A stretch of 64,000 nt of DNA from Streptomyces rugosispiralis (GCF_024505145.1 NZ_JANIAA010000031.1:1-64000), one strand, 5' to 3'. Counted from the first letter of the stretch, positions 1-8,055 are shown. The notes: generated by a model not told the origin, from the letters alone. Numbers and translations: made by a program.

Positions 1-151
1 GGGGTCGGAGGGGTGGTGTCCTGGACGCTCACGCATATTTGTGGCGCCAATCCCCGGCCCACGCAAGCCCCCGGCCAACGGCGCCGTAAATGTGCGGTCC
101 AGGGCGCCGCCCCGGAGGCCCCGCCCCCGGCACCCACCACCGACGCGGTTT

Positions 152-196
152 GCCCGGTAGTGGGGTGCCCCTCACCAGGGCGCCGCACTACCGGGC
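152..196 (-). terminator. Hairpin overlapping the stop of the PLP-enzyme gene
   Basis: An 11-bp perfect inverted repeat (GCCCGGTAGTG at 152-162, CACTACCGGGC at 186-196) encloses a 23-nt loop that contains the stop codon of the leftward gene at 172-174. It probably acts as a transcription terminator for that gene; there is no T-run, as is usual in Streptomyces. Bases 1-151 hold no gene I can support. Confidence 0.5.
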
Positions 197-1275
197 GGCA
201 GCACCGCACCGCCCTCCGAACCCACCGAACCCTCTGAACCCTCCGAACCCACCGAACCCTCCGAACCCACCGAACCGACCGAACCGACCGGATCCGGCGG
301 CCCCGTGATCACCGCCGTCACCCGGCTGCCCGGGGCCAGTTCACCCCGCTCCACCAGCCCGTACACCCCCCACAGCAGCTTCGCCACATACCGCCGCTCC
401 ACCCGCACCCCATGCCGCTCCTCGAAGCGAGCCGCGAACGTCTCCAGCTCCGCCGGAACCCGCCCGTAGCCGCCGCCGTGGTAGCCGTGCTCGATTCGCC
501 AGTTGCCGAACGCCCGCCCCCACCCGCGCTCGTGCAGCGCGGCCACCTCGCCGTCCAGGTAGCCCTCCGCCCCCTTCAGGACGGCGAACCCCACCGCCCG
601 CGCACCGGCGGGAAGCGCGGCGGCGATCCCGGCCAGCGTGCCGCCCGTGCCCACCGCGCAGCACACCACATCGCCCGGCCCCGGGTCGGCCAGGTCGGGC
701 AGCTCCGCGACGAGCTCCGCCGCGCCGCGCGCCGCCAGGACGTTCGTACCGCCCTCCGGGAGCACATAGGCGCGCCCCCACCGCTCCTCCAGCGCCCGCA
801 GGGTGCCGGGGTCGTCCTCGCTCAGGCCGCGCAGGGTCTGGCGGTAGGCGGAGCGGCTGACGAAGGCCAGCTCCATGCCGTGTGCCTCGGCCCGCGCCAG
901 CGACCAGTTGCGCGGCGCGCCGGCCAGCTCGTCGCCCCGGATCACCCCGACCGTCGACAGCCCGTACGCGGCCCCCGCCGCCGCCACCGCCCGGATGTGG
1001 TTGGAGTACGCCCCGCCGAACGTGAGCAGCCGGGTGTGGCCGCCTTCGACGGCCGCGCGCAGATTCGGGCCGAGCTTGCGCCACTTGTTGCCCGGAGGGT
1101 ACAGGTCCACTGGCGCATGTGCCCCGGCGGCGCCGGAAAGCCACTGGTGGATGAGGTCATCCCGCTTGAGCCGTAGCTCCACGCCCCGGCGGGCAAGCCA
1201 CCCATCCTGTACGTCCTGCAACGGGGACGGCGGCCAGGACTGGTACAGGGTGGCGAGGTCTATCGGGCGTCTCAC
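172..1275 (-). CDS. PLP-dependent ACC deaminase / D-cysteine desulfhydrase family enzyme
   Basis: A 367-residue fold-type II PLP enzyme of the family that includes 1-aminocyclopropane-1-carboxylate deaminase and D-cysteine desulfhydrase. These enzymes deaminate ACC or D-cysteine to a keto acid and ammonia (plus sulfide for D-cysteine). The PLP lysine is expected in the PPGNKWRKL stretch near residue 64. The following segment TFGGAYSNH matches the substrate-binding SNH motif, and VGTGGTLAG near residue 210 is the phosphate-binding glycine loop. Start is GTG at 1275. The last 45 residues are unusual: a Gly-Ser-Val/Glu array coded by a 9-bp repeat, then a short tail. Family members normally stop before this. 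The substrate cannot be told from sequence; the desulfhydrase branch is as likely as true ACC deaminase. Confidence 0.85.
   Translation of the reverse strand: MRRPIDLATLYQSWPPSPLQDVQDGWLARRGVELRLKRDDLIHQWLSGAAGAHAPVDLYPPGNKWRKLGPNLRAAVEGGHTRLLTFGGAYSNHIRAVAAAGAAYGLSTVGVIRGDELAGAPRNWSLARAEAHGMELAFVSRSAYRQTLRGLSEDDPGTLRALEERWGRAYVLPEGGTNVLAARGAAELVAELPDLADPGPGDVVCCAVGTGGTLAGIAAALPAGARAVGFAVLKGAEGYLDGEVAALHERGWGRAFGNWRIEHGYHGGGYGRVPAELETFAARFEERHGVRVERRYVAKLLWGVYGLVERGELAPGSRVTAVITGPPDPVGSVGSVGSEGSVGSEGSEGSVGSEGGAVLPPGSAAPW
214..290. repeat. 9-bp in-frame tandem repeat in PLP-enzyme tail
   Basis: About eight imperfect copies of a 9-bp unit (plus strand CCGAACCCA / CCGAACCCT) lie inside the 3' end of the leftward PLP-enzyme gene. 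They translate as alternating Gly-Ser-Val and Gly-Ser-Glu triplets. The period keeps the frame, so copy-number change alters only tail length. Confidence 0.8.
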
Positions 1276-1666
1276 CTGTCCATTCTGACCTCTGTCCCTC
1301 GTTTACCGAGCCGTGCCGCCTGTGGGCCGTACGGACGCGGGGCCCGAGCCGGTCACACGGCGTAAGCGCTGGCAGGGGGTCATGCCGAGGTGAGGAGGGG
1401 GCCAGGGGGTCACTGCTGATGACCACCACTTCGGCGCTCCAGGTCTGGCCACTGTCATGGGACACCCGCAGGCTCATGAGCCGCTGTCCCTTTTCCGTCT
1501 TGTCCATCACGATCTGCCTCTTCTGCCGCTTTGGGTCGTGATGGTCCCGCCATCGCCCAGGACGCCGCGACGACAGAAAAGACGACAGAAAAGGCGTTGT
1601 CCGGGTGTCCCTCAAAGGGCGTCATTTCGGTGTCATTCATGGGCGTTCAGGGCTAGCGTGGACGTC
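1276..1666. other. Divergent intergenic region with small direct repeats
   Basis: About 390 bp between the leftward PLP enzyme and the rightward XRE regulator. No convincing gene is present. Two exact tandem copies of GACGACAGAAAA lie at 1569-1592, and GTCATT occurs twice within 20 bp just before the regulator start (about 1621-1640). Both sets could be regulator binding sites. Confidence 0.5.
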
Positions 1667-2446
1667 ATGACGACCGAGGTGCACGCACCGAATGACGCGC
1701 TGCGGGCCGTGCGAATCGGCCTGCGGATGAGCCAGGACGACTTGGCAAAGGCGCTCCGCCGGGCAGGTGCCGAATCAGGCGAGCCGAACGAGGCCAGCAA
1801 GCGGCTGGTCCAACGCTGGGAGTCCGGTATCAGCAGATCGCCGAGGCCGGTCTACATCCGCGCGCTGGAGAGGGCCACAGGGGTGCCGATCGAGTCGTTG
1901 GGATTCGCCCCGCAGGTGCCCATGGCGAGAGTCCATGGTGATGGAGCAGGAGGGCATGACATGACACCGAGCGCGGAGGGTGTGGCTCCCGCCTCCGCCG
2001 ACACCCGGGCGGGTCGGCAGACAGCGGCGGAGAACTACGGTGGCGTCTGGCTTTCCCGGTACGAGTACTACTCGTCAGGGCGCGAGGACGTCTTCGAGGG
2101 CAGGCACTACGTGGTGCTCGTGCAGCACGGCAATCGCCTGACCGGGCGGTCACTCAACGGGGCGTCCTTGAACCCGGACTCCCCGCTCTCCCTGGACCTC
2201 ACCGTTGACCGGAGCGTGGTCACGGGCACCTGGACCGAGCAGACGGCCACCGGCGGCTACTACCAGGGGGCGTGCTACCACGGCGCGGTTCAGATGCTCG
2301 TGGAGCCGACCAGCCGCCGGATGGCTGGCAAGTGGGTCGGTTTCGGCAAGGACTTCGACGTCAACACCGGCCCATGGGAGCTGCGCCTCATGGACACCTC
2401 GGTCTCCAAGGCGACTCTGGAGCGGTACAGCGTCCCGCCGGAGTGA
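1667..2446 (+). CDS. XRE-family regulator with C-terminal sensor-like domain
   Basis: A 259-residue protein. Residues about 8-75 form a Cro/C1-type helix-turn-helix (AVRIGLRMSQDDLAKAL ... RLVQRWESG), ending in the ERATG/IESLGF segment usual for this family. After a linker rich in Ala and Gly, residues about 125-255 form a compact beta-rich domain (YGGVWLSRYEYYSSGRED ... GKWVGFGKDFDVNTGPWEL) that looks like a lipocalin-like ligand pocket. I do not recognise it by name. The ATG at 1667 is chosen because homology-like sequence begins there; an in-frame reading upstream to 1457 is low-complexity. It likely regulates itself or the divergent PLP enzyme, but nothing in the sequence proves the target. 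Confidence 0.8.
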   Translation: MTTEVHAPNDALRAVRIGLRMSQDDLAKALRRAGAESGEPNEASKRLVQRWESGISRSPRPVYIRALERATGVPIESLGFAPQVPMARVHGDGAGGHDMTPSAEGVAPASADTRAGRQTAAENYGGVWLSRYEYYSSGREDVFEGRHYVVLVQHGNRLTGRSLNGASLNPDSPLSLDLTVDRSVVTGTWTEQTATGGYYQGACYHGAVQMLVEPTSRRMAGKWVGFGKDFDVNTGPWELRLMDTSVSKATLERYSVPPE

Positions 2447-2549
2447 CCGGTCCGCTCAGGGCGGCTCAAGCGGCTCAATGGGGCGGCCGTCAGTGGTGGG
2501 ACGAGGTCCCGGGCCCAGGTGCGTGCCATGGGCTGCGATCGACAGTCGG

Positions 2550-2577
2550 CGACGGCCGGTCCGGGAGCCGGCCGTCG
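2550..2577. terminator. Bidirectional terminator hairpin
   Basis: A 10-bp perfect inverted repeat (CGACGGCCGG at 2550-2559, CCGGCCGTCG at 2568-2577) with an 8-nt loop sits between the convergent XRE regulator and MDR oxidoreductase genes, where a shared terminator is expected. Confidence 0.65.
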
Positions 2578-2597
2578 GCGAGCTTCGTCCCGTGGTG

Positions 2598-3608
2598 TCA
2601 CAGTTCCACGATGACGGCACCCAGATGGCGTCCCTCGGTCAGCTCGCGGAGCGCTTGGGGCGCCTGCTCGATGCCGTGCAGCCGGGTGTGCGGGAAGGAG
2701 AGGGTGCCTGTGCGCAGGCCCTCGGCGAAGCGGCGGTTCCACTGGGGGATCAGGTCCAGGTGGTCGTAGAGGGCGATACCCCGCAGGGTGATGCTGCGGG
2801 AGAGCAGCGAGAGCGTGTCTATCTCGGTCTTGGAGGCATTCGTGGTCTCCGTGGCGAGCTGACTGGCCAGCGCACCCACGATGGCGATCCGGGCGCCCCT
2901 GTTGGCGACGGCGATGGCCGCCGTCAGCTGCTCGCCGCCCACATTGTCGAAGGTCGCGTCGACGCCGTCCGGGGCGGCCTCGCGCAGCTGGTCCTCGATG
3001 GGGCCCGCGCCACGGATGACCACCGCGTCATAGCCGAGTTCGCTGATCAGCCGGTCGGCCTTCGCCTGCGAGCCGGTGCTCCCGATGACCCGGGCCGCGC
3101 CGAACTGCCGGGCGAGTTGGCCCGCCAGGGAGCCCACGCCACCGGCCGCCCCAGTGACGAACACCGTGTCGCCGGTCCGCACTTCGGCGCCGCGCTCGAT
3201 GCCCATCAGGGCGGTGGGGCCCTGGGAGAGATAGGCGGCCGGGTCGGGCATCAGGCCCGGTTCGAGGCGGTGCGCCTGATCCGCGTCGAGTAGCGCGTAC
3301 TCGCGCCAGCCGAGCCGGTGTTCCACCAGGTCGCCGGGGGTGAGCTCGGTGCCGGGGGCGGCTATGACCTCGCCGACCGCCGGCCCGTTCAGCGGCGCCC
3401 CGATCCCGAAGGAGTCCATCGGGACGTCGGCGTTCTCGTCCATCAGCGTGCGCATCACGGCGGCGACGCCCATATGGGTGTTGCGCACGAGGACCTGGCC
3501 CGGTCCGGGTTCGGGGACTGGCACCTCCGCGATCTCGAAGAGGTCATCCTTGACCGGTCCCTCGGGGCGGGCCGCCAGTCGGACTTCGCGGTGTGTGTGG
3601 TGTGTCAT
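2598..3608 (-). CDS. NADP-dependent MDR oxidoreductase (zinc-independent)
   Basis: A 336-residue medium-chain dehydrogenase/reductase of the leukotriene-B4 dehydrogenase / CurA type. These use NADPH to reduce the double bond of enones and related alkenals. The N-terminal catalytic domain has the PEPGPGQVLVRNTHMGV signature. The cofactor domain has TGAAGGVGSLAGQLAR, the Rossmann glycine loop of this group, followed by GSTGSQAKADRL. Zinc-ligand cysteines are absent, as expected. The ATG at 3608 is preferred over an upstream codon because the conserved THREVRLAARPEG start follows it. It is divergent from an arsR-type regulator 116 bp away, which is the likely controller. Confidence 0.85.
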   Translation of the reverse strand: MTHHTHREVRLAARPEGPVKDDLFEIAEVPVPEPGPGQVLVRNTHMGVAAVMRTLMDENADVPMDSFGIGAPLNGPAVGEVIAAPGTELTPGDLVEHRLGWREYALLDADQAHRLEPGLMPDPAAYLSQGPTALMGIERGAEVRTGDTVFVTGAAGGVGSLAGQLARQFGAARVIGSTGSQAKADRLISELGYDAVVIRGAGPIEDQLREAAPDGVDATFDNVGGEQLTAAIAVANRGARIAIVGALASQLATETTNASKTEIDTLSLLSRSITLRGIALYDHLDLIPQWNRRFAEGLRTGTLSFPHTRLHGIEQAPQALRELTEGRHLGAVIVEL

Positions 3609-3650
3609 GGATCCCAACCAAACGTGAGGCATGCGGCAAGGTCAACCGGG

Positions 3651-3720
3651 CCCGACGCGTCGGGACAAGTTGACGCGTCGGAACAAGTTGACGCGTCGGG
3701 AATCTCCGACGTAATCTCCG
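3651..3720. promoter_or_regulatory. Tandem operator-like repeats between MDR gene and arsR-type gene
   Basis: Three head-to-tail sites on an 18-bp period, GACGCGTCGGRACAAGTT at 3654-3671 and 3672-3689 and a third core at 3690-3700. The first is part of a perfect 14-bp palindrome, CCCGACGCGTCGGG. Two AATCTCCG copies follow at 3701-3708 and 3713-3720, abutting the GTG start of the ArsR gene. The arrangement fits cooperative binding by the adjacent repressor. Confidence 0.6.
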
Positions 3721-3724
3721 GATC

Positions 3725-4036
3725 GTGCCCACAGACGTCTTCAGCGCGCTCGCCAACCCCGTGCGCCGCAAGCTGCTCGACTGCCTCCGGGACGGCCCCC
3801 GCGCCGTCAACGACCTCGCGGGCGAGTTCGAGCTGAGCAGACCGGCGATCTCGGAACATCTCCAGGTGCTCCGGCAGGCCCGGCTCGTGCGGGAGGAGCC
3901 GCGGGGGCGGCAGCGGTATTACCACCTGGAGGCGGATCCGCTCGCCGAGGTGCAGCAGTGGCTGCATCCCTTCGAGCACTACTGGCGCGCCCGGCTCCGC
4001 GCGCTGCGCGACGTCCTCGACGAGGAGAACCCATGA
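3725..4036 (+). CDS. ArsR-family transcriptional repressor
   Basis: A 103-residue winged-helix protein of the ArsR/SmtB group. The fold is clear from FSALANPVRRKLLDCL, the recognition helix LSRPAISEHLQVLRQA, and the wing EEPRGRQRYYHLE. It has no CxC or His-rich metal site, so it belongs to the non-metal branch often paired with SRPBCC proteins. GTG start at 3725. Its stop overlaps the next ATG by 3 nt, so the two are co-translated. The 18-bp repeats immediately upstream are its probable operator, which would also control the divergent oxidoreductase. Confidence 0.9.
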   Translation: MPTDVFSALANPVRRKLLDCLRDGPRAVNDLAGEFELSRPAISEHLQVLRQARLVREEPRGRQRYYHLEADPLAEVQQWLHPFEHYWRARLRALRDVLDEENP

Positions 4037-4446
4037 CCGAGCCCGATGCCATCCACTGCGACCAGTTCCTGCCCCACCCCCCGGCCACCGTGTGGCAGGC
4101 CCTCACCGATCCGCGGCTGCACGCGCGGTGGTGGGCCGCGGGCGATGTGCGGGCGGAGGTGGGCCACCGCTTCACGCTCGACATGGGCTCCTGGGGAGAG
4201 CAGCCCTGCGAGGTGATCGCCGTCGAGCCGGAACGGCTGCTGAGCTACCGGTTCGCCGAGGCCACCCTCGACACCACCATCACCTGGCGCCTCGAACCGG
4301 AGGGCGCCGGTACCCGGCTCTTCCTCGAGCACGCCGGGTTCGACCTCGACTCCCCGATGGGCAAGAAGGCCATCGAGGGGATGGGGCGCGGCTGGCCCTC
4401 GGTCCTCAAACGCCTCGCGAAGGTGCTCGCCGAACCGGCGGGCTGA
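4033..4446 (+). CDS. SRPBCC (AHSA1/START-like) protein
   Basis: A 137-residue protein of the SRPBCC superfamily, AHSA1 branch. It is a helix-grip fold that encloses a hydrophobic ligand pocket. Seen: the N-terminal FLPHPPATVWQALTDPRLHARWW motif, the central strands, and the long C-terminal helix GMGRGWPSVLKRLAKVLAEP. It is translationally coupled to the ArsR repressor. Such pairs are widespread in actinobacteria; the SRPBCC partner is often taken to bind a small molecule, but its ligand is unknown here. Confidence 0.85.
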   Translation: MTEPDAIHCDQFLPHPPATVWQALTDPRLHARWWAAGDVRAEVGHRFTLDMGSWGEQPCEVIAVEPERLLSYRFAEATLDTTITWRLEPEGAGTRLFLEHAGFDLDSPMGKKAIEGMGRGWPSVLKRLAKVLAEPAG

Positions 4447-4456
4447 TCAACGAGCG

Positions 4457-5425
4457 TTACGAGAAACGGGCTATCGCCGTCATCGTCGGCCGCAGATTCC
4501 GTACCGCGGGCAGCCGCCGCATCAGCGGCGCCAGCGCCCCGTAGTAGAACCCCCGTCCGCGCGGCGGCGGCACCTCGCGCACGTCCGTGATCGCCGGATG
4601 CGCCGTCCGCACCCTAGGCAGCTGACCCGCGTCCATGCCCCACGGCATGGGCGGCGCTTGATATCCCCCCGCGGTGCGCATCTCGCCGCGCAGGGTCCGG
4701 GCGCTGAACCACCGCGGCACCGCGTCGAAGACCAGCGCCCCGCCCCGGAACCGCTCGGCGCACCCCGCGATCAGGTCCTTCACCTCGGTCGGCCGCAGAT
4801 ACATCAGCAGCCCCTGCGCGGTGATCAGCACCCCACGCGCCGGATCGACCTCGTCCCGCCAGGACAGGTCGAGCGCCGAGCGGGCGAGGGTGCGCCGCCG
4901 CTCCTCGTCCGGCAGCAGCGCCCGCCGCACCTCGGCGGTCTCCGGCAGCTCCACGCACAGCCAGCGCGCCCGCCCGTTGTCCACCCGCCAGAACTGCGTC
5001 TCCAGACCCTCGGCGAGCGTGACGACCGTGCCGTCCGGATGCTCCTCCAGGAAGGCCCGTACGACGGTGTCGAAGGTGCGGACCCGCAGCGCGTGGCCCT
5101 GCGCCAGCAGCAGGCCGGGCGCTCCGAAGGTCTCCTCGAAGGGGTAGTCGATGCGCTCGACCAGCTCCACGGCCTTGGGGTCGTCCAGCACGGTCCGCGC
5201 CCGGCGGGCCTCGGCGGCCCGCATATAGAGGTTCCACAGCAGGGTCTCGGGCACCTCGCTCAGCTCGACGCGCCGACCGCCCTTGCGGCCCCTCGTGCCG
5301 TTCCCGTTCCCGTCCCCGGCCCTGTTCCCGTTCCCGTCCGGTCCGGCGTCCGCCATGGCGTCGTCACTCCTCGCCCGCGCGTCCCTCGGCGTTTCCGCCA
5401 TCGCCCCCATCGCCTTTACCGCCAT
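4457..5425 (-). CDS. Class I SAM-dependent methyltransferase (LCM/PPM1-like)
   Basis: A 322-residue protein resembling the leucine-carboxyl-methyltransferase-like O-methyltransferases of actinobacteria. Residues about 55-75 carry the typical SEVPETLLWNLYMRAAEA entry, followed by FDTVVRAFLEEHPDGTVVTLAEGLETQFWR (SAM site), WLCVELPETAEVRR and GVLITAQGLLMYL. The first 50 residues are low-complexity (Gly-Asn-rich short repeats), so translation may begin further in. Small secondary-metabolite or lipid-like carboxylates and phenols are usual substrates. It converges on the SRPBCC gene with a gap of only 10 bp. Confidence 0.8.
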   Translation of the reverse strand: MAVKAMGAMAETPRDARARSDDAMADAGPDGNGNRAGDGNGNGTRGRKGGRRVELSEVPETLLWNLYMRAAEARRARTVLDDPKAVELVERIDYPFEETFGAPGLLLAQGHALRVRTFDTVVRAFLEEHPDGTVVTLAEGLETQFWRVDNGRARWLCVELPETAEVRRALLPDEERRRTLARSALDLSWRDEVDPARGVLITAQGLLMYLRPTEVKDLIAGCAERFRGGALVFDAVPRWFSARTLRGEMRTAGGYQAPPMPWGMDAGQLPRVRTAHPAITDVREVPPPRGRGFYYGALAPLMRRLPAVRNLRPTMTAIARFS

Positions 5426-5473
5426 TCAACCTCACCCGGTGCCTCATCCGGAACGGCGAACACCCGGAACGGC

Positions 5474-5514
5474 GAACGCCCCGGCCCCCGGACGAATCCG
5501 GGGCCGGGGCGTTC
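5474..5514 (-). terminator. Strong terminator after the carnitine operon
   Basis: A long GC-rich inverted repeat (left arm 5474-5492, right arm 5497-5514, loop CGAA, one bulged base) lies 19 bp past the stop of the thioesterase gene and should end the carnitine operon transcript. Two copies of CCGGAACGGCGAAC lie just beyond it. Confidence 0.75.
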
Positions 5515-5532
5515 AGGCGGTACGGCGGTCCT

Positions 5533-6006
5533 TCAACCCGCCTCGGCCGGAACCGGGCCGATCGCCCGGCCCGCCCACTCGGGGGCCTTCTCGAGCAGAT
5601 CCGTCAGCCGCTCCCGCACCTCATCGGGGAACGGAGCCGAGTGGCTCTCCTTCTGGTCGATGTGGAGCGCGAGCAGCTCGGTCGTGGCCACGGGGGCGCC
5701 GTCCGGCTCGCCCACATGCATTTCGTGGGTGAACCGGACCTTCTTCTCGTCCACGCCGATGACGCGCGTACGGATGGTGAGTTCCGCGCCCTCCTCGACC
5801 TCGTTGAGGTACCGGATGTGCGACTCCACGGTGTAGAGGGAGCAGCCGGTCTTGGCGCGGTAGGCGGAGTCGAGCCCGGTCTCCACCATCATCTCGTCGG
5901 TGCTGTGGCCGAAGACGAGGACGTAGAACGCCTCGCTCATATGGCCGTTGTAGTCGATCCACTCGGGACGTACGGTCTGCCGGTAGTCGGGGAGCGTGCT
6001 GCTCAC
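5533..6006 (-). CDS. cdhB: Betainyl-CoA thioesterase, hotdog fold
   Basis: A 157-residue single-hotdog thioesterase. The active-site region is EWIDYNGHMSEAFYVLVF, with the Asp-Tyr-Asn-Gly-His-Met segment typical of 4-hydroxybenzoyl-CoA thioesterase-like enzymes. In carnitine catabolism this enzyme hydrolyses betainyl-CoA to glycine betaine and CoA. Its ATG overlaps the stop of the carnitine dehydrogenase by 4 nt (ATGA), so it is the last gene of a three-gene operon. In some species the two activities are fused in one protein, which supports the role. Function is inferred from family plus context. Confidence 0.85.
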   Translation of the reverse strand: MSSTLPDYRQTVRPEWIDYNGHMSEAFYVLVFGHSTDEMMVETGLDSAYRAKTGCSLYTVESHIRYLNEVEEGAELTIRTRVIGVDEKKVRFTHEMHVGEPDGAPVATTELLALHIDQKESHSAPFPDEVRERLTDLLEKAPEWAGRAIGPVPAEAG

Positions 6007-7016
6007 TTCTCGTCTCCCATGGTGCTGGGGGTATGTGCGATGCCGTCCGTCCCCTCGGTGCGCTGCCGCGGCAGACGGCCAGTCGCCCGCAGGACGTCTA
6101 TGACGCCCTGGTCCCGCTCCGCGACGAGCTGCGCGATGGTACGGCTGCCCGCCGCCTCGTCACAGCCGTCGACCATGGCCGCACGCAGCGTGTCGTCCAG
6201 CTCAGGCGCCTCGAGACGGGTCCACGGAGACTTCAACGAGGGTCCGAAGTGGTCGAGCATATGTCCCATGCCTCCGTCGCCGCCCGCCAGGGCGAACGTG
6301 AGGCACGGACCCATGAACGCCCACCGCAGTCCGGGCCCCTCGGTGATGGAGTCGTCGATCTCCTTCACCGTGGCCTCACCGTTGGCCACCATGTGCAGCG
6401 CCTCCCGCCACAGCGCCTCCTGGAGCCGGTTGGCGATGAAGCCGGGCAGCTCGCGCTCCATGGTGATCACGGACTTGCCCGCCACCTTGTAGAAGCGCGA
6501 GGCCCACTCGACCGCCGCGGCGTCGGTCCGCTCCCCGCCGACGACCTCGACCAGCGGAATGAGATACGGCGGATTGAAGGGGTGGCCGACGACGAGGCGG
6601 CCGGGGTCGGCGGCCTCGGTCTGCATATCGGTCATCGGATAGCCGGAGGTGGAAGAGGCGATGACGACCCCGGGTGGGGCCGCCGCGTCCAGCTGGGCCA
6701 GCAACGACCGCTTGAGCTCCAGCTTCTCGGGGGCGCTCTCCTGGACGAACTGCGCGTCGGCCACGGCCTCCGCCACGGTCGCGGCGATGGTCAGCCGGTC
6801 GGGGGAGGCGCCGTCGGCGAGGCCGATCTGCTCCAGGGCGGGCCAGGCGGCCGCCACCAGGCGGCGCAGCTTCTCCTCGGCGTCGGGGGCCGGGTCCCAG
6901 GCGGTGACGTCGTAGCCGCGCGCCAGGAAGTGGGCGACCCAGCCGCCGCCGATGACTCCGGCGCCGACGCAGGCGACGCGGCGTACCTCTTCGGGGGCAC
7001 AGGGGGATGAGGGCAT
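6003..7016 (-). CDS. cdhA: L-carnitine dehydrogenase
   Basis: A 337-residue NAD-dependent enzyme of the 3-hydroxyacyl-CoA dehydrogenase family that oxidises L-carnitine to 3-dehydrocarnitine. The N-terminal Rossmann loop is VACVGAGVIGGGWVAHFLA. Further along are SSTSGYPMTDMQ and the HPFNPPYLIPLVEVVGGE catalytic-region signature, and then the helical C-domain (GFIANRLQEALWREALHMV). Its length fits stand-alone carnitine dehydrogenases. It lies between the dehydrocarnitine cleavage enzyme and the thioesterase, exactly the set needed to take carnitine to glycine betaine. Confidence 0.88.
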   Translation of the reverse strand: MPSSPCAPEEVRRVACVGAGVIGGGWVAHFLARGYDVTAWDPAPDAEEKLRRLVAAAWPALEQIGLADGASPDRLTIAATVAEAVADAQFVQESAPEKLELKRSLLAQLDAAAPPGVVIASSTSGYPMTDMQTEAADPGRLVVGHPFNPPYLIPLVEVVGGERTDAAAVEWASRFYKVAGKSVITMERELPGFIANRLQEALWREALHMVANGEATVKEIDDSITEGPGLRWAFMGPCLTFALAGGDGGMGHMLDHFGPSLKSPWTRLEAPELDDTLRAAMVDGCDEAAGSRTIAQLVAERDQGVIDVLRATGRLPRQRTEGTDGIAHTPSTMGDEK

Positions 7017-7070
7017 GGCGGTCCTAAAGGGTGTGAGGGGAGGGAAGAGAGGAGGGGCCGGTGGGGGGGA

Positions 7071-7964
7071 TTACGCGCGGGGCTTGAGGCCCAGCCGCTG
7101 CCGCGCCTCGTCCGGTGTGGCGACCTTCGCGCCCAGCAGCTCCGTGATCTGGACCGCGCGCTCGACGAGCTGGCCGTTGGTGGCCTTGACGCCCCGGCTG
7201 AGGTAGAGGTTGTCCTCAAGACCGACCCGTACGTTCCCGCCGAGCAGGATGGACTGCGCCACCCACGGCATCTGCATCCGGCCCAGCGCGAAGCTGGCCC
7301 ACTGGGCGCCCTCGGGCAGCATGTTGACCATCGACGCGAGTACGCCCGGATCGGCCGGGGCGCCCCACGGGATGCCCATGCACAGCTGGAAGACGGTCGG
7401 ATCGTCCAGCAGCCCCTCGGCCAGCAGCTGCTTGGCGAACCACAGCTGCCCGGTGTCGAAGATCTCCAGCTCGGGGCGTACGCCCAGCTCCTGGATGCGC
7501 TTGGCGCCGGTGCGCAGCATGTCGGGGGTGGAGACGTAGAGGTTGCTGCCGTCGCCGAAGTTGAGCGAGCCGCAGTCCAGGGTGCAGATGTCGGGGAGCA
7601 GGTCCTCGACGTGGGGGAGCCGGTCAAGGCCGCTGACCAGGTCGGTGCCGGGGAGGTGGGTGAGCGGGTGCTCCGGGTCGATGACCAGGTCGCCGCCCAT
7701 GCCCGCGGTGAGGTTGATGACGACGTCGGTACCGGTCTCCTTGACCCGCTCCACGACCTCGCGGTAGAGCCGCGGATCACGGGCGGGGGCGCCGGTCTCG
7801 GGGTCGCGTACGTGGATGTGGACCACGGCCGCCCCGGCCTCCGCGGCCTCGACGGCGGAGCGGGCTATCTGCTCGGGGGTGACGGGGACATGGGGGCTGC
7901 GGCCCACGGTGTCACCGGCGCCGGTCAGGGCACAGGTGATGATGACGCTGTCGTTCATGGGCAT
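7071..7964 (-). CDS. cdhC: Dehydrocarnitine cleavage enzyme (BKACE family)
   Basis: A 297-residue member of the beta-keto acid cleavage enzyme family (formerly DUF849). It condenses 3-dehydrocarnitine with acetyl-CoA to give betainyl-CoA and acetoacetate. Seen: [27 protein letters not shown], the zinc-site motif [22 protein letters not shown] and [15 protein letters not shown]. The fold is a TIM barrel. The start at 7964 is chosen for the purine-rich GGGAGAG a few bases upstream; a second ATG two codons later is also possible. It is the first gene of the carnitine operon, 74 bp downstream of the regulator gene. Confidence 0.88.
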   Translation of the reverse strand: MPMNDSVIITCALTGAGDTVGRSPHVPVTPEQIARSAVEAAEAGAAVVHIHVRDPETGAPARDPRLYREVVERVKETGTDVVINLTAGMGGDLVIDPEHPLTHLPGTDLVSGLDRLPHVEDLLPDICTLDCGSLNFGDGSNLYVSTPDMLRTGAKRIQELGVRPELEIFDTGQLWFAKQLLAEGLLDDPTVFQLCMGIPWGAPADPGVLASMVNMLPEGAQWASFALGRMQMPWVAQSILLGGNVRVGLEDNLYLSRGVKATNGQLVERAVQITELLGAKVATPDEARQRLGLKPRA

Positions 7965-7998
7965 GGGCTTCTCTCCCTCTCTTGCGGTGCACCGCACT

Positions 7999-8055
7999 CT
8001 TGTGGTGCTTCAGCTACGGTCCGGGCCCTTGTGGTGCTTCAGCTACTTCCGGGCC
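7999..8055. repeat. Tandem duplication across the regulator stop codon
   Basis: The 19-mer CTTGTGGTGCTTCAGCTAC occurs at 7999-8017 and again at 8028-8046, each followed by a TCCGGGCC-like stretch, giving a 29-bp tandem duplication. The second copy contains the stop codon (8039-8041) of the XRE-TetR regulator. The first copy lies in the gap before the carnitine operon. Confidence 0.8.
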
